From assembly GCF_029242675.1 (NCBI RefSeq), contig NZ_JAQWTM010000319.1, positions 1-43,490 on the forward strand: DNA of 43,490 nucleotides, read 5' to 3'. Under the pieces are notes generated by a model. That model was not told the origin of the DNA. It did no database searches and saw only the letters and a list, made by a program, of their open reading frames with translations. The translations under genes were made by a program, and so were the position numbers. This DNA is from Flavobacterium sp. (GTDB lineage Bacteria > Bacteroidota > Bacteroidia > Flavobacteriales > Flavobacteriaceae). This document shows, piece after piece, positions 14,392 through 22,717 of the stretch (positions are counted from its first letter, which is position 1; the number at the start of each line of letters is the position of its first letter).

Positions 14392-15441
14392 ATGGCTTCA
14401 TTTTTAAAATTAATTATAAAAGAAGTAAAAAGAGAAACCAAAGACGCGATCTCTATACTTTTTAATGTACCCGAAGAATTAAAACTCAACTATACCTTCA
14501 TTGCTGGACAATACGTAAACATAAAATTAACGCTTGATGGCCAAGAGATTCGTCGTGCGTATTCTATTTGTTCTTCGCCTGAAAGTGGTGAATTACGCAT
14601 CTCGGTAAAAGCAGTGAAAAATGGTGTTTTCTCTCAATTTGCTAACTCAAAACTAAAAGCAGGTGACATGCTAGAAGTAGGAACACCGGAAGGAAAGTTC
14701 ACTTTTACAGCAGATGCCGCACGTCAAAAGAACTATGCAGCCTTCGTTTCTGGAAGCGGAATCACTCCTGTATTGTCAATCTTGAAGTCGGTTTTGAAAA
14801 GCGAACCGAAAAGCACTTTTGTTTTGGTTTACGGAAACAAGTCACCCGAAGACACGATCTTTCATCAACAGCTTCATGATTTACATCTAGAATATGTAAA
14901 TCGTCTGTTTGTACATTATGTGTACAGCCAAGTAAAAGTTGATGAAGCACTTTTTGGTCGTATCGACAAATCAGTGGTGAACTTTGTGGTAGGCAACAAA
15001 CACAAGGAATTAGAATTTGATAAATTCTACTTGTGTGGTCCTGAGGACATGATCAATACAGTTTCGGCTACTTTAAAAGAGAAAAATGTAAAAGAATCTG
15101 CTATCAAGTTTGAGCTTTTTACTAGTTCAACTCAAGTTGCTGAGATTAAAGACTTAGGCGGACACTCCAAAATCACGATTATGGTCGATGATGAGGAAAC
15201 TACTTTTGAAATGTCTCAAAAACAAACCATTCTAGATGCAGCTTTAAAACAAGGAATCGATGCTCCCTATTCCTGCCAAGGCGGAATATGTAGTAGTTGC
15301 TTGTGCAGAGTAATATCAGGAACGGCTGAAATGAAGAAAAATTCAATTTTGACCGATAAAGAAATCGCCGATGGTTTAGTACTAAGCTGTCAAGCGCACC
15401 CAACATCCGAATCAATTTATGTGGATTTTGATGATGTTTAA
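14392..15441 (+). CDS. Ferredoxin--NAD(P)H-type oxidoreductase with FAD, NAD and 2Fe-2S domains
   Basis: The 349 residues form three domains in order: an FAD-binding domain with RRAYSICS (54-61), an NAD(P)-binding domain opening at SGSGITP (120-126), and a C-terminal plant-type ferredoxin domain with cluster ligands C295, C300, C303 and C333. This is the layout of class IB reductases such as PaaE of phenylacetyl-CoA epoxidase and HmpX-like or vanillate demethylase reductases. It moves electrons from NAD(P)H through FAD and the 2Fe-2S cluster to an unidentified partner. No oxygenase subunit or other paa gene is in the window, so I give no symbol. Its own promoter and a terminator at 15463-15490 make it monocistronic. 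Confidence 0.9.
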   Translation: MASFLKLIIKEVKRETKDAISILFNVPEELKLNYTFIAGQYVNIKLTLDGQEIRRAYSICSSPESGELRISVKAVKNGVFSQFANSKLKAGDMLEVGTPEGKFTFTADAARQKNYAAFVSGSGITPVLSILKSVLKSEPKSTFVLVYGNKSPEDTIFHQQLHDLHLEYVNRLFVHYVYSQVKVDEALFGRIDKSVVNFVVGNKHKELEFDKFYLCGPEDMINTVSATLKEKNVKESAIKFELFTSSTQVAEIKDLGGHSKITIMVDDEETTFEMSQKQTILDAALKQGIDAPYSCQGGICSSCLCRVISGTAEMKKNSILTDKEIADGLVLSCQAHPTSESIYVDFDDV

Positions 15442-15462
15442 AATCATCTCAATTATAAAGCA

Positions 15463-15490
15463 AACTTCTCTGAAAAGGGAAGTTTTTTTT
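15463..15490 (+). terminator. Intrinsic terminator of the oxidoreductase gene
   Basis: AACTTCTCT (15463-15471), a GAAA tetraloop and AGGGAAGTT (15476-15484) form a 9-bp stem with one G:T pair, followed by a run of T. It begins 22 bases after the stop codon. Confidence 0.9.
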
Positions 15491-15616
15491 TGGCCTGAAA
15501 AGTCTTTTTTTCAGTACCTTAGTGAAAGAATTCCACTTTTACCTATGCTATTTCCTTATCATTGATTTGTCGCTTTCATCACCTTGTTGTTAATCTGATT
15601 TAAAACATTAATAATT

Positions 15617-16045
15617 ATGACAATCTTCACTAAAATACATCCGGTACATTTAACTTTTTTTATCATTTTTGCAATTACTGCTTCGCTCTGTGCACTGATT
15701 ATTATACTAAAGATGTCCAGAAAAAAAAGGCCAAAACAGCTTGAAAAGGAAAAATTCGACGCTACCCTTAGTCCGGTGATGAAAGAAATAACAACTACAG
15801 ACGATGCAATTTTTAATTTTTGGCCATACGTTAGCGAACTAAAATCGGCTAAAATACTTTCGAATAAAATCAAAGAAAATGAATTGGTATACAAAGTGTA
15901 CCGCTACGCTAACGAACAATTTGAGCATATCCTGCTAGCGACCGAAAACGAAAATAGCTATGTATCGTTAATTGTAAATAGAAATAAGAAAAAAATAATA
16001 GGTTATGCAGTCGTAGATTCGCAAGGACACTATAGTTTGACTTAG
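15617..16045 (+). CDS. Hypothetical single-pass membrane protein
   Basis: This 142-residue protein is not recognised. One N-terminal membrane helix (about residues 10-32) is followed by a basic stop-transfer segment (KMSRKKRPKQLEKEK) and a soluble domain of about 95 residues. Its end (ENSYVSLIVNRNKKKIIGYAVVDSQGHYSLT) reads as alternating beta strands. The helix followed by positive charges predicts a cytoplasmic C-terminal domain. It stands alone between two terminators, downstream of the oxidoreductase and convergent with the GLPGLI gene. The ATG at 15617 is preceded by an AT-rich leader, and I see no good TAnnTTTG box nearby. Coding status is supported by amino acid composition and length, not by homology. 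Confidence 0.72.
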   Translation: MTIFTKIHPVHLTFFIIFAITASLCALIIILKMSRKKRPKQLEKEKFDATLSPVMKEITTTDDAIFNFWPYVSELKSAKILSNKIKENELVYKVYRYANEQFEHILLATENENSYVSLIVNRNKKKIIGYAVVDSQGHYSLT

Positions 16046-16107
16046 AAATACAGTGTTTCTAAGGTCAATAGAAGGAGTTTATCAATAGGCTTTACCCTTT
16101 GATAAAT

Positions 16108-16146
16108 AATAAAGCCCAAAAATTTAATTGTTTTTTGGGCTTTATT
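16108..16146. terminator. Bidirectional terminator between convergent genes
   Basis: A perfect 15-bp stem: AATAAAGCCCAAAAA (16108-16122) pairs with 16132-16146, with a 9-base loop. The A run on one arm and the T run on the other let it work on both strands. It lies between the convergent genes ending at 16045 (+) and 16229 (-). Confidence 0.9.
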
Positions 16147-16228
16147 GCTGAAAGAAATTGATGCAATGTTTACAAGTATTTCATTTTTAAACATTTGTAA
16201 AAATCATAAAAGCTATTTCCTGAAAAGT

Positions 16229-16990
16229 TTATAAAAAAGAGCTTAACAAAAAGATATTTTTTTGTCTTTTATTCTCTTCTTTATCATCTCCGTAGCTGTA
16301 CCAATCTTTTGTTCGCTCTTCAATTAATGTTTTAAGCCCTATTAGGTCGTAAGTCTTCTTGGCACTCACTGGTTTTATCTCTGTTTTGGCGGTGTTGCTA
16401 ACATCTACTTTTGTGGCAATGTAAGAAGTATACAATTGCGGAATTGTAAGTCCTAAAATCATTCCTGGTAAACCGTTTATAGAACATGGACCTCCCGAAA
16501 TCGTAATATCGTCACTGTAAAAGGCGAAAATATAAACATCATCCATAATTTTACCAACCGCTTTACGGCAATTGTAACCTGCTATTTCTCTGTTTTCGTT
16601 TGTGATTTTCCACTGTATTTTTGGAATGCTGTCAGCAATAACAAAGTTGGTCCCTACAATTTGTTTTTGCATTTGCATAGTCCCTTGTGTAAAATCAAAA
16701 TACCAGCTACTTTCCTCGTCTGATTCCTTTTGATATTTAGGCATTTTTGTTTTTGGACTCCATCTATCAAATTTAAAGATGCTTTTATTATCTGCAAATG
16801 TGTAAACGAAATAGGAAGTTTTAAGGTCGGACATATTCTCTTTCATCGAGTCATTCCAGCTGTCATTGCTCATCGTTTTTTTTACATTGGTATTTACTTC
16901 ATATTCGATAGTGGCACTATCCACAAATTGTTGCGCTACTACCGTATGGGCAAATAGTACGGCTGTAATATAAAAAAGTAGTTTTTTCAT
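16229..16990 (-). CDS. GLPGLI family exported protein
   Basis: This 253-residue protein has a signal peptide (MKKLLFYITAVLFAHTVVAQ) and the family motif in the form GLPGMILGL near residue 178. GLPGLI proteins are exported Bacteroidota proteins of unknown function, usually about 250-290 residues and commonly encoded next to TonB-receptor-like outer-membrane proteins, as here. Two cysteines (NYCRKAVGK region and the GGPCSINGLPG region) are positioned as in other members and may form a disulfide. It follows the 925-residue outer-membrane protein gene after 104 bases on the same strand. The pair probably works together at the outer membrane, but substrate and activity are unknown. Confidence 0.9.
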   Translation of the reverse strand: MKKLLFYITAVLFAHTVVAQQFVDSATIEYEVNTNVKKTMSNDSWNDSMKENMSDLKTSYFVYTFADNKSIFKFDRWSPKTKMPKYQKESDEESSWYFDFTQGTMQMQKQIVGTNFVIADSIPKIQWKITNENREIAGYNCRKAVGKIMDDVYIFAFYSDDITISGGPCSINGLPGMILGLTIPQLYTSYIATKVDVSNTAKTEIKPVSAKKTYDLIGLKTLIEERTKDWYSYGDDKEENKRQKNIFLLSSFL

Positions 16991-17029
16991 TAGATGCTAT
17001 TTGAACGTTTGATTCATTTTTATCACAAT

Positions 17030-17074
17030 TTATACTGTTTAACTTCCTGCTCGTTTATCGGCTTAACAGTATAA
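17030..17074. other. Inverted repeat between the outer-membrane protein and GLPGLI genes
   Basis: TTATACTGTT (17030-17039) and AACAGTATAA (17065-17074) are perfect inverted copies, 10 bp each, with a 25-base loop. There is no clean T run. It could stabilise or partly end the upstream mRNA, or be an operator. Direct observation; role unknown. Confidence 0.45.
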
Positions 17075-17094
17075 TGGTTGCGGTGTTTAATTGT

Positions 17095-19872
17095 TTATTT
17101 ACTTTTTTCGGCGCTATTTTTAAAATTCCAAGTGAATCCCACCATTACATATCTTTTAAGTCGATCATTGCGCTCTTCACTGATGGTGTTTCCATAAACT
17201 GACCTATTAATACCTATGTTTTGATTTAATATGTCTCTTATCAAGATGTAGGCGGTAAACTCGTCGCTTTTAAAAGTACGTTGTAGCCTAGCATTCCATA
17301 ATTGATTGGTAAGGTTTGTTTGGAAATCAACTGTTTTTTGTCGTGAAACAAATTCGTAATCAGTCGACAACTTCCATTTTTCTCTAAAATAAACTCCTGA
17401 TTCTACACTCAATGTATTGGTGTTAAACGACTTTACCACATCATTTTGTGAGGTCGTATTTCGATTGTTTGCAAACCTATTGCTTAGACTAAAATCGTAT
17501 TTCTTGTCTTTTGATTTGTTTAGATAAATCGAAAATCCCGAGTTCAAATTTTTAGCACTACTTAAATTATTATTAATGCTTTGAACGGTTTTAGTGTAAT
17601 ATACTGAAGGGCTCAAATTAACACTCAAATCAATTTTCTTTACTTTAAAACCGTATCCTAAATAAAAATTAGTCGAAAAGTTACCATTAGTATTGATGGG
17701 TTTCGAAATTGTTTTGGCACTCTCAGGGTCAATTACGCTACTGTACGAAATTAAATTGCTAGTTGTTCGATATGAAATACCTTGATATATTTGCGTTTCA
17801 GTTAGTATATTATAACTGTTTTGGTTGATGCTGAAACTGTTTGTAAAAGATTGTTTTAGATCTGGATTACCTAGAATTTGATTAAAAAAGTCTTGATTGT
17901 TTCTTAAAGGTTGCAATTGATTTATTGTTGGTTGTTTAGTAGCACCTTGATAAGTAAAACGAATGTTACCATTATTCTTGTACTTATAAGAAAAACTAGC
18001 CGATGGGAAAAAGTTAGTGTAATTTCGATTGTACTCTTTGTCCAAGGTCTGGTCCAGCAACTTAAAAGTTGTAAAACCAAATCCACTACCCAAACTATAA
18101 TTGATTTTTTTAGAATTGTAACTCAACTTTAAATTGGGTCTGTTGGTAATAATATTTTGCTTAAATTCATTTGAAAAAGCATCAACTAATACATCATACT
18201 TACCTGTACTGTTCGAGAAATCGTAGGTCAAATTATTACTTTCGCCACCATTAAAAGTAATTTGATGCGCAAATTGAAAAGCAAACTTTTTACTGATTGG
18301 TTCAGTGTAGGTAAGGTTTACATCAATATTTTGATTTCTAACTTCCCCAATCTTATTTTGATCAACCAAATTTGTAGCTGATAATGCACCCGCTTCGTAG
18401 CTTTCGTTGGTCGATTTTAAAAAATTATCCGAGTTTGTATTTAAGCTGCTCCAAGTACTATTGACAGAAAATGTACGTCTGGCTTTTGCAAATTTATGTT
18501 TAAACAATACACTGGCGTATAGCGCAGTTTTGTCAGAGTTTGTTGTAAATGTTTTATCCTGTTGGTTTTTCAACAACCCATCATCTCCAGTTATTAGCCC
18601 GTTAGTTAACTCTTGGCTTTCTGTTTTATAAAAATTAGTTCTGGTTGTAATTTTTAAAGAATTTACAGAATCTATTTTTACTTCATAAACAGCATTTAAT
18701 TTAAAATTTCTCCTGTTTACGTCAGATACCGTTGATCTATTTTCGTTCAATTGATTTTCACCAACTTGTGTTTGAGAGATTCTGGTATTGTTATTTGAAT
18801 AAATTTGCTGGTTTAATTTTGGTGACAAGTTCAAAGTTTGCTTGTCTTTCCATTTATTGGTGTATTGGAGTCCAGCATTCGTATTTTTAACAAATCCGTT
18901 TTGAGTATCTACATAGGGTTCATCATCGCTATTACCTCCTGTCCATTGATAATTAACATTACCATCATCATCCATATTCATCGATACGTTGTTTTGATCG
19001 CCATATTTATCACCATCTTCCCAACTCAAACCATCTTGACCCGTGTTTCCATTTAATAAAAAGCCAGACAATTTTCTTTTACCTTTAAAACTACTAAATA
19101 ATATATTGGTATTGTACCTAGAGTCAGCACCAGCAAAGGGTTGGTTAGCACCATCTAGCTTTCCAAAATAACCTTTCTTTTTATCTTCCTTTAATTTTAA
19201 ATTAATGGTCTTTCGGGTATCACCATCATCGATTCCCGTAAACTCCGCTTGATCACTTTTCTTATTAAAAACTTGTACCTCTTTTATAGCGTCGGCTCTC
19301 AAGTTTTTTACTGCCATACTTGGGTCATCACCAAAAAATTCTTCGCCATCAACTAAAACTTTTTGAACCGTTTCTCCCATGGCTTTTATCGTACCATCTT
19401 TGTCTACTTGAATACCCGGTAGTTTTTTTAATAATTCTTCAACATTGGCATTTTCACCTACTTTAAAATCACTCGCCCTATAGCTTGTTGTATCTCCCTT
19501 TATTCGAATCGAACCCGATTTAATAATAACTTCTCGTAATAATTCTATTTTACTCGTTAAATTGATGGAACCCAATTTAATTTCCTTTTCTTTTACCAAT
19601 AAAGCATCTATATAATCAGCGTACTGATGATGCGACGTCATCAATATATACTCTCCTTCTTTTACTTCTTTAAAAATAAATTTACCTTCCTTATCTGAGC
19701 GAGTAAATTTGTATAAAATAGAGTCGGTTGGAATCAGTAGCGCAACGACAGAGTTGTAAACTCCTGCCTTATCAGCACCACTAGTTACAGTTCCTGAAAT
19801 GGTTGATTTTTGCGAAAAAATAGTGCTAAAACTAAAAAAGAGAATTAGGGTAGTTAATGTCTTTAAAGGCAT
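17095..19872 (-). CDS. TonB-dependent-receptor-like outer-membrane beta-barrel protein
   Basis: The 925 residues comprise a signal peptide (1-20), a carboxypeptidase-regulatory-like beta-sandwich (about 24-110: SGTVTSGADKAGVYNSVVALLIP...), a plug-like domain (about 125-230: VEELLKKLPGIQVDKDGTIKAMG, VLVDGEEFFGDDPSMAVKNL) and a long beta barrel rich in alternating aromatic and polar residues to the end. The architecture is that of the outer-membrane protein family usually paired with GLPGLI proteins. No recognisable TonB box is visible near the N-terminus, so energy coupling is uncertain, and no SusD partner is encoded nearby. The barrel ends with VMVGFTWNFKNSAEKSK, so the final strand carries a short polar tail. 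Substrate unknown. Confidence 0.9.
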   Translation of the reverse strand: MPLKTLTTLILFFSFSTIFSQKSTISGTVTSGADKAGVYNSVVALLIPTDSILYKFTRSDKEGKFIFKEVKEGEYILMTSHHQYADYIDALLVKEKEIKLGSINLTSKIELLREVIIKSGSIRIKGDTTSYRASDFKVGENANVEELLKKLPGIQVDKDGTIKAMGETVQKVLVDGEEFFGDDPSMAVKNLRADAIKEVQVFNKKSDQAEFTGIDDGDTRKTINLKLKEDKKKGYFGKLDGANQPFAGADSRYNTNILFSSFKGKRKLSGFLLNGNTGQDGLSWEDGDKYGDQNNVSMNMDDDGNVNYQWTGGNSDDEPYVDTQNGFVKNTNAGLQYTNKWKDKQTLNLSPKLNQQIYSNNNTRISQTQVGENQLNENRSTVSDVNRRNFKLNAVYEVKIDSVNSLKITTRTNFYKTESQELTNGLITGDDGLLKNQQDKTFTTNSDKTALYASVLFKHKFAKARRTFSVNSTWSSLNTNSDNFLKSTNESYEAGALSATNLVDQNKIGEVRNQNIDVNLTYTEPISKKFAFQFAHQITFNGGESNNLTYDFSNSTGKYDVLVDAFSNEFKQNIITNRPNLKLSYNSKKINYSLGSGFGFTTFKLLDQTLDKEYNRNYTNFFPSASFSYKYKNNGNIRFTYQGATKQPTINQLQPLRNNQDFFNQILGNPDLKQSFTNSFSINQNSYNILTETQIYQGISYRTTSNLISYSSVIDPESAKTISKPINTNGNFSTNFYLGYGFKVKKIDLSVNLSPSVYYTKTVQSINNNLSSAKNLNSGFSIYLNKSKDKKYDFSLSNRFANNRNTTSQNDVVKSFNTNTLSVESGVYFREKWKLSTDYEFVSRQKTVDFQTNLTNQLWNARLQRTFKSDEFTAYILIRDILNQNIGINRSVYGNTISEERNDRLKRYVMVGFTWNFKNSAEKSK

Positions 19873-19960
19873 AAATAGATAGGTGTTTTTATTGTTAAAA
19901 ACAGATCATTTTTCAATGAAACAAAAAATAGCTTCCTATCATAAATTGACCTTACAAAGT

Positions 19961-19968
19961 CAAAAATA
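19961..19968 (-). promoter_or_regulatory. -7 box upstream of the outer-membrane protein gene
   Basis: The minus strand reads TATTTTTG, matching TAnnTTTG, about 90 bases upstream of the ATG at 19872. A -33 TTTG is not clear. It would leave a leader of about 80 bases. Confidence 0.4.
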
Positions 19969-20059
19969 GTATAATTCTTACCTTGAAAATAAACAGCAGG
20001 GTTAATAAAATGTTAAATTAAAAGAATAGCAAATTACTGATACAAACTAGGGATTAAAA

Positions 20060-21100
20060 TTATCCTATTAAACGGTTTACGTTATCTACTACCATAGCAG
20101 GATTAATCGTTCGCATGGCATCTTCATAACCAACTATTTTCTTATTGCCGTAGACTGAAGTGGGCAAAAAAGGATACTTTTCTCTATCCGAAACTAAAGA
20201 GTTGCTGAATGGTTGGTTAAAAGGTACAAAGCCCGCATACGGATGCGTCGCGCCCCAAAGCGTTAAAACCTGTACGCCTAACATAGCCGCAATATGTGCG
20301 TTACCTGAGTCCATAGACAGCAAAACGTTTAGGTTGCTAATGAGTGCTAACTCTTGCTGAAACTTGATTTTACCAGCCATGTTAACCACATTCGGTTTCC
20401 CTTTTGCGAATGCATCCAATAGTTCTCCTTCTTTTTTTCCACCACCAAAAAGTAAGATGGTGACATCCGCTTTCATGGCTAATTGGTCAATTACCTCTTG
20501 CATTAAATCAAGTGGATACACCTTAGAATCATACTGTGCAAAAGGCGCTATTCCTATTAATTTGGTCTTTGGAGTTCCAATAATCTGAAGAATTTCTTGA
20601 CTTAAAGACGCTTTTTGAGGAAACTGAGGATGCGCTAAATCGATAGGGAATCCTAACTGTTTCAACACCGCTGCGTGCCTTTCAAACATACTAGGCAAAG
20701 GTTTAAAAACCTTGTTATCTGCTCTTGTTAAAGCCTTTTTTTCTGCTCTTCCTTTATCCGTAAAAGCTACTTTTTTTCCGCTCAAGGCAAAAAGAGATCG
20801 CACAACCTGAGATCGTAGTACATTATGAAAATCAGCAAAAAGGTCAATATCGAGCTTTTTTACATCTTTAAATAACCGAACTAAGCCTACAAAACCTTTG
20901 TGCCTTTCTTTTTCATCGAAAGCAAAAAAGGTAAGATTGGGGATTCCGTCAAAAAAAGGTTTGAAAAAAGGTCGCGAGATAACCGTGAGTTTTACCTCTG
21001 GATACTGCTGCACTAAGGCGCGTAAAACAGGAACGGTCATGGCAACATCACCCATGGCGGACAGTCGCATGACGGCTATATGTATTGGTTTTATTGGCAA
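20060..21100 (-). CDS. Glycosyltransferase family 9 (heptosyltransferase-like)
   Basis: The 346 residues have two Rossmann domains in the GT-B fold. The N-terminus HIAVMRLSAMGDVAMTVPVL is the classic GT9 opening. The C-terminal domain has GIAPFAQYDSKVYP and LLSMDSGNAHIAAMLGVQVLTLWG, the donor-binding signature of LPS heptosyltransferases. It should add a sugar, possibly an ADP-heptose or similar, to the lipopolysaccharide core at the inner face of the inner membrane. The start codon appears to be TTG at 21100, one base after the preceding stop. The first ATG (21070) would delete the first beta strand, so I keep TTG. It follows DUF4254 and a small membrane gene with almost no gaps. Confidence 0.9.
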   Translation of the reverse strand: MPIKPIHIAVMRLSAMGDVAMTVPVLRALVQQYPEVKLTVISRPFFKPFFDGIPNLTFFAFDEKERHKGFVGLVRLFKDVKKLDIDLFADFHNVLRSQVVRSLFALSGKKVAFTDKGRAEKKALTRADNKVFKPLPSMFERHAAVLKQLGFPIDLAHPQFPQKASLSQEILQIIGTPKTKLIGIAPFAQYDSKVYPLDLMQEVIDQLAMKADVTILLFGGGKKEGELLDAFAKGKPNVVNMAGKIKFQQELALISNLNVLLSMDSGNAHIAAMLGVQVLTLWGATHPYAGFVPFNQPFSNSLVSDREKYPFLPTSVYGNKKIVGYEDAMRTINPAMVVDNVNRLIG

Positions 21101-21101
21101 A

Positions 21102-21335
21102 CTACTTCTCTTTAGTATTTGCGTTTTCTAAAGCTCTTCTATCTCTGTTCTTTTTTAAAGCAATTCTTAAAAAAAAGAAACCAAATAAAGCCACCAAGTA
21201 AATAGCGATTCCCGAATGCTGCTTTTCATCAATAAACAGAATTTCATAAAAAACGTACAGCGTTCCTATAAAAGAGAGCACATAAATGATCTTGAACAAA
21301 AGGGGTTCAGTAGAAAAAAAAGAAGGCTTGGCCAT
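21102..21335 (-). CDS. Small two-helix membrane protein between DUF4254 and GT9
   Basis: This 77-residue protein has two membrane helices (about residues 14-32 and 42-57), separated by an acidic loop (DEKQHSG), and a basic C-terminal tail (ALKKNRDRRALENANTKEK). I do not recognise the family. It is one base from the DUF4254 stop on one side and one base from the GT9 start on the other, so the three genes are almost certainly one transcript. Any function would be expected in envelope biogenesis alongside GT9, but that is only an inference from position. The ATG at 21335 is well placed, and the coding bias fits its neighbours. Confidence 0.8.
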   Translation of the reverse strand: MAKPSFFSTEPLLFKIIYVLSFIGTLYVFYEILFIDEKQHSGIAIYLVALFGFFFLRIALKKNRDRRALENANTKEK

Positions 21336-21336
21336 A

Positions 21337-21942
21337 TTACTTTTTGTTTTGATACAATACAGGATTTAAATCATCATCATTGTACATTTTCATTTGCTTG
21401 TACACCTTCATGAATTTTTCTCCGTTTTCGATTGCCAACAATAAATCATCGATAGCTGTTGATAAATCGGTTCTTTGCTCTAGCAAAATATTTAGTTTTT
21501 CCTGACATTTATCTCTGTGTTCAACTGAAGCTTCTGCACGAGTTGCTTCTTCGTTCATGTGATAAATTTTTAAAGCTAAAATAGACAATCTATCAAAAGC
21601 CCAAGCAGGACTTTCTGAATTGATTTTAGCATCTGCATTCACTTTCACATCGCTAAATTTTTGTAAAAAATAACTATCAATGTATTCGACCATATCGGTA
21701 CGCTCTTGATTAGAAGCATCGATTCTTCTTTTTAAAGTCAATGCAGCTACAGGATCAATATTAGGATCCCGAATAATATCTTCAAAATGCCATTGTACGG
21801 TATCGATCCAATTCTTAACATATAACAAGTGTTCGAATTTATCTTTAGGAAAAGGATTGTTTATCGGTTGATCTACATTATCAAACTGATGATAATCTTT
21901 GATACTTTGCTCGAAAACAGAATAGGCTAATTTTGAAAACAT
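21337..21942 (-). CDS. DUF4254 family protein
   Basis: This 201-residue soluble, mostly helical protein is unrelated to any enzyme I can name. Recognisable features are DQPINNPFPKDKFEHLLYVKNWIDTVQWHFEDIIRDP (about 24-60) and LALKIYHMNEEATR (about 127-140), with long charged helices around KCQEKLNILLEQRTDLSTAIDDLL. It matches the DUF4254 family of Bacteroidota, which is often encoded beside a GT9 glycosyltransferase as here. No signal peptide or membrane helix is seen, so it is likely cytoplasmic. It is the first gene of the three-gene run DUF4254, small membrane protein, GT9, with a -7 box (TATCTTTG) 20 bases upstream. Confidence 0.88.
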   Translation of the reverse strand: MFSKLAYSVFEQSIKDYHQFDNVDQPINNPFPKDKFEHLLYVKNWIDTVQWHFEDIIRDPNIDPVAALTLKRRIDASNQERTDMVEYIDSYFLQKFSDVKVNADAKINSESPAWAFDRLSILALKIYHMNEEATRAEASVEHRDKCQEKLNILLEQRTDLSTAIDDLLLAIENGEKFMKVYKQMKMYNDDDLNPVLYQNKK

Positions 21943-21962
21943 CTTTTATATTTTTATAGATA

Positions 21963-21970
21963 CAAAGATA
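21963..21970 (-). promoter_or_regulatory. -7 box for the DUF4254-GT9 operon
   Basis: The minus strand reads TATCTTTG (perfect TAnnTTTG), 20 bases before the ATG at 21942. No clear -33 TTTG. Divergent from upp. Confidence 0.6.
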
Positions 21971-22063
21971 CTTTTTATACTTTTATAAAAAAATTACACC
22001 TATAAAATCTACTTTAGTACTTAATAATCAAATACTAAAATAAAAATAACAACAAATACCATC

Positions 22064-22717
22064 ATGCAAATCCATCATTTATCTGAAAACAACAGTGTGC
22101 TTAATCATTTTTTAGGTCAAATACGAAACGTAAACGTCCATAAAGACAGCATGCGTTTTAGACGTAATATTGAACGCATTGGCGAAATCATGGCGTATGA
22201 AATGAGCAAGGAATTGCATTATAAAGCAGTGTCAATTGAAACGCCACTTGGAGTCAAAAACACTACTGAAATTTCAGATCAGCTGGTTATTAGTTCGGTT
22301 TTACGCGCAGGATTACCCTTGCATATGGGTTTCTTAAATTATTTTGATCAGGCCGAAAATGGTTTTGTATCGGCTTTTCGATACCATCCTAACAATGATG
22401 ATTATTTTGAAATAAAGGTAGACTACCAAGCCATTGCTGACTTTAACGATAAGTACTTACTAATTGTAGATCCAATGCTTGCTACAGGACAATCGATAGT
22501 AGCTGTTTTTAATCAATTGATGGAACGAGGAACGCCTAAAGCAATTCATATAGCCGTAGTAATTGCTGCACCTGAAGGCATAGCCTACCTTGAAGAAAAT
22601 TTACCCGATCATTGCCATTTATGGATTGCTGATCTTGACGAAAAGCTAAATGAACACAGCTATATTGTCCCAGGACTAGGTGATGCAGGTGATTTAGCTT
22701 ACGGAACTAAACTATAA
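22064..22717 (+). CDS. upp: Uracil phosphoribosyltransferase
   Basis: This 217-residue enzyme joins uracil and PRPP to give UMP in pyrimidine salvage in the cytoplasm. The PRPP loop is VDPMLATGQS (135-144) and the uracil-binding end is YIVPGLGDAGDLAYGT (200-215), both as in known Upp proteins. Length is normal. The gene is read rightward from a region divergent to DUF4254. Its last 6 bases overlap the end of the convergent DUF6427 gene. The order upp, DUF6427, DUF6341, purD is one I associate with flavobacteria, so nucleotide metabolism genes flank two unknown membrane proteins. No riboswitch or PyrR-type leader structure is evident upstream. Confidence 0.97.
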   Translation: MQIHHLSENNSVLNHFLGQIRNVNVHKDSMRFRRNIERIGEIMAYEMSKELHYKAVSIETPLGVKNTTEISDQLVISSVLRAGLPLHMGFLNYFDQAENGFVSAFRYHPNNDDYFEIKVDYQAIADFNDKYLLIVDPMLATGQSIVAVFNQLMERGTPKAIHIAVVIAAPEGIAYLEENLPDHCHLWIADLDEKLNEHSYIVPGLGDAGDLAYGTKL

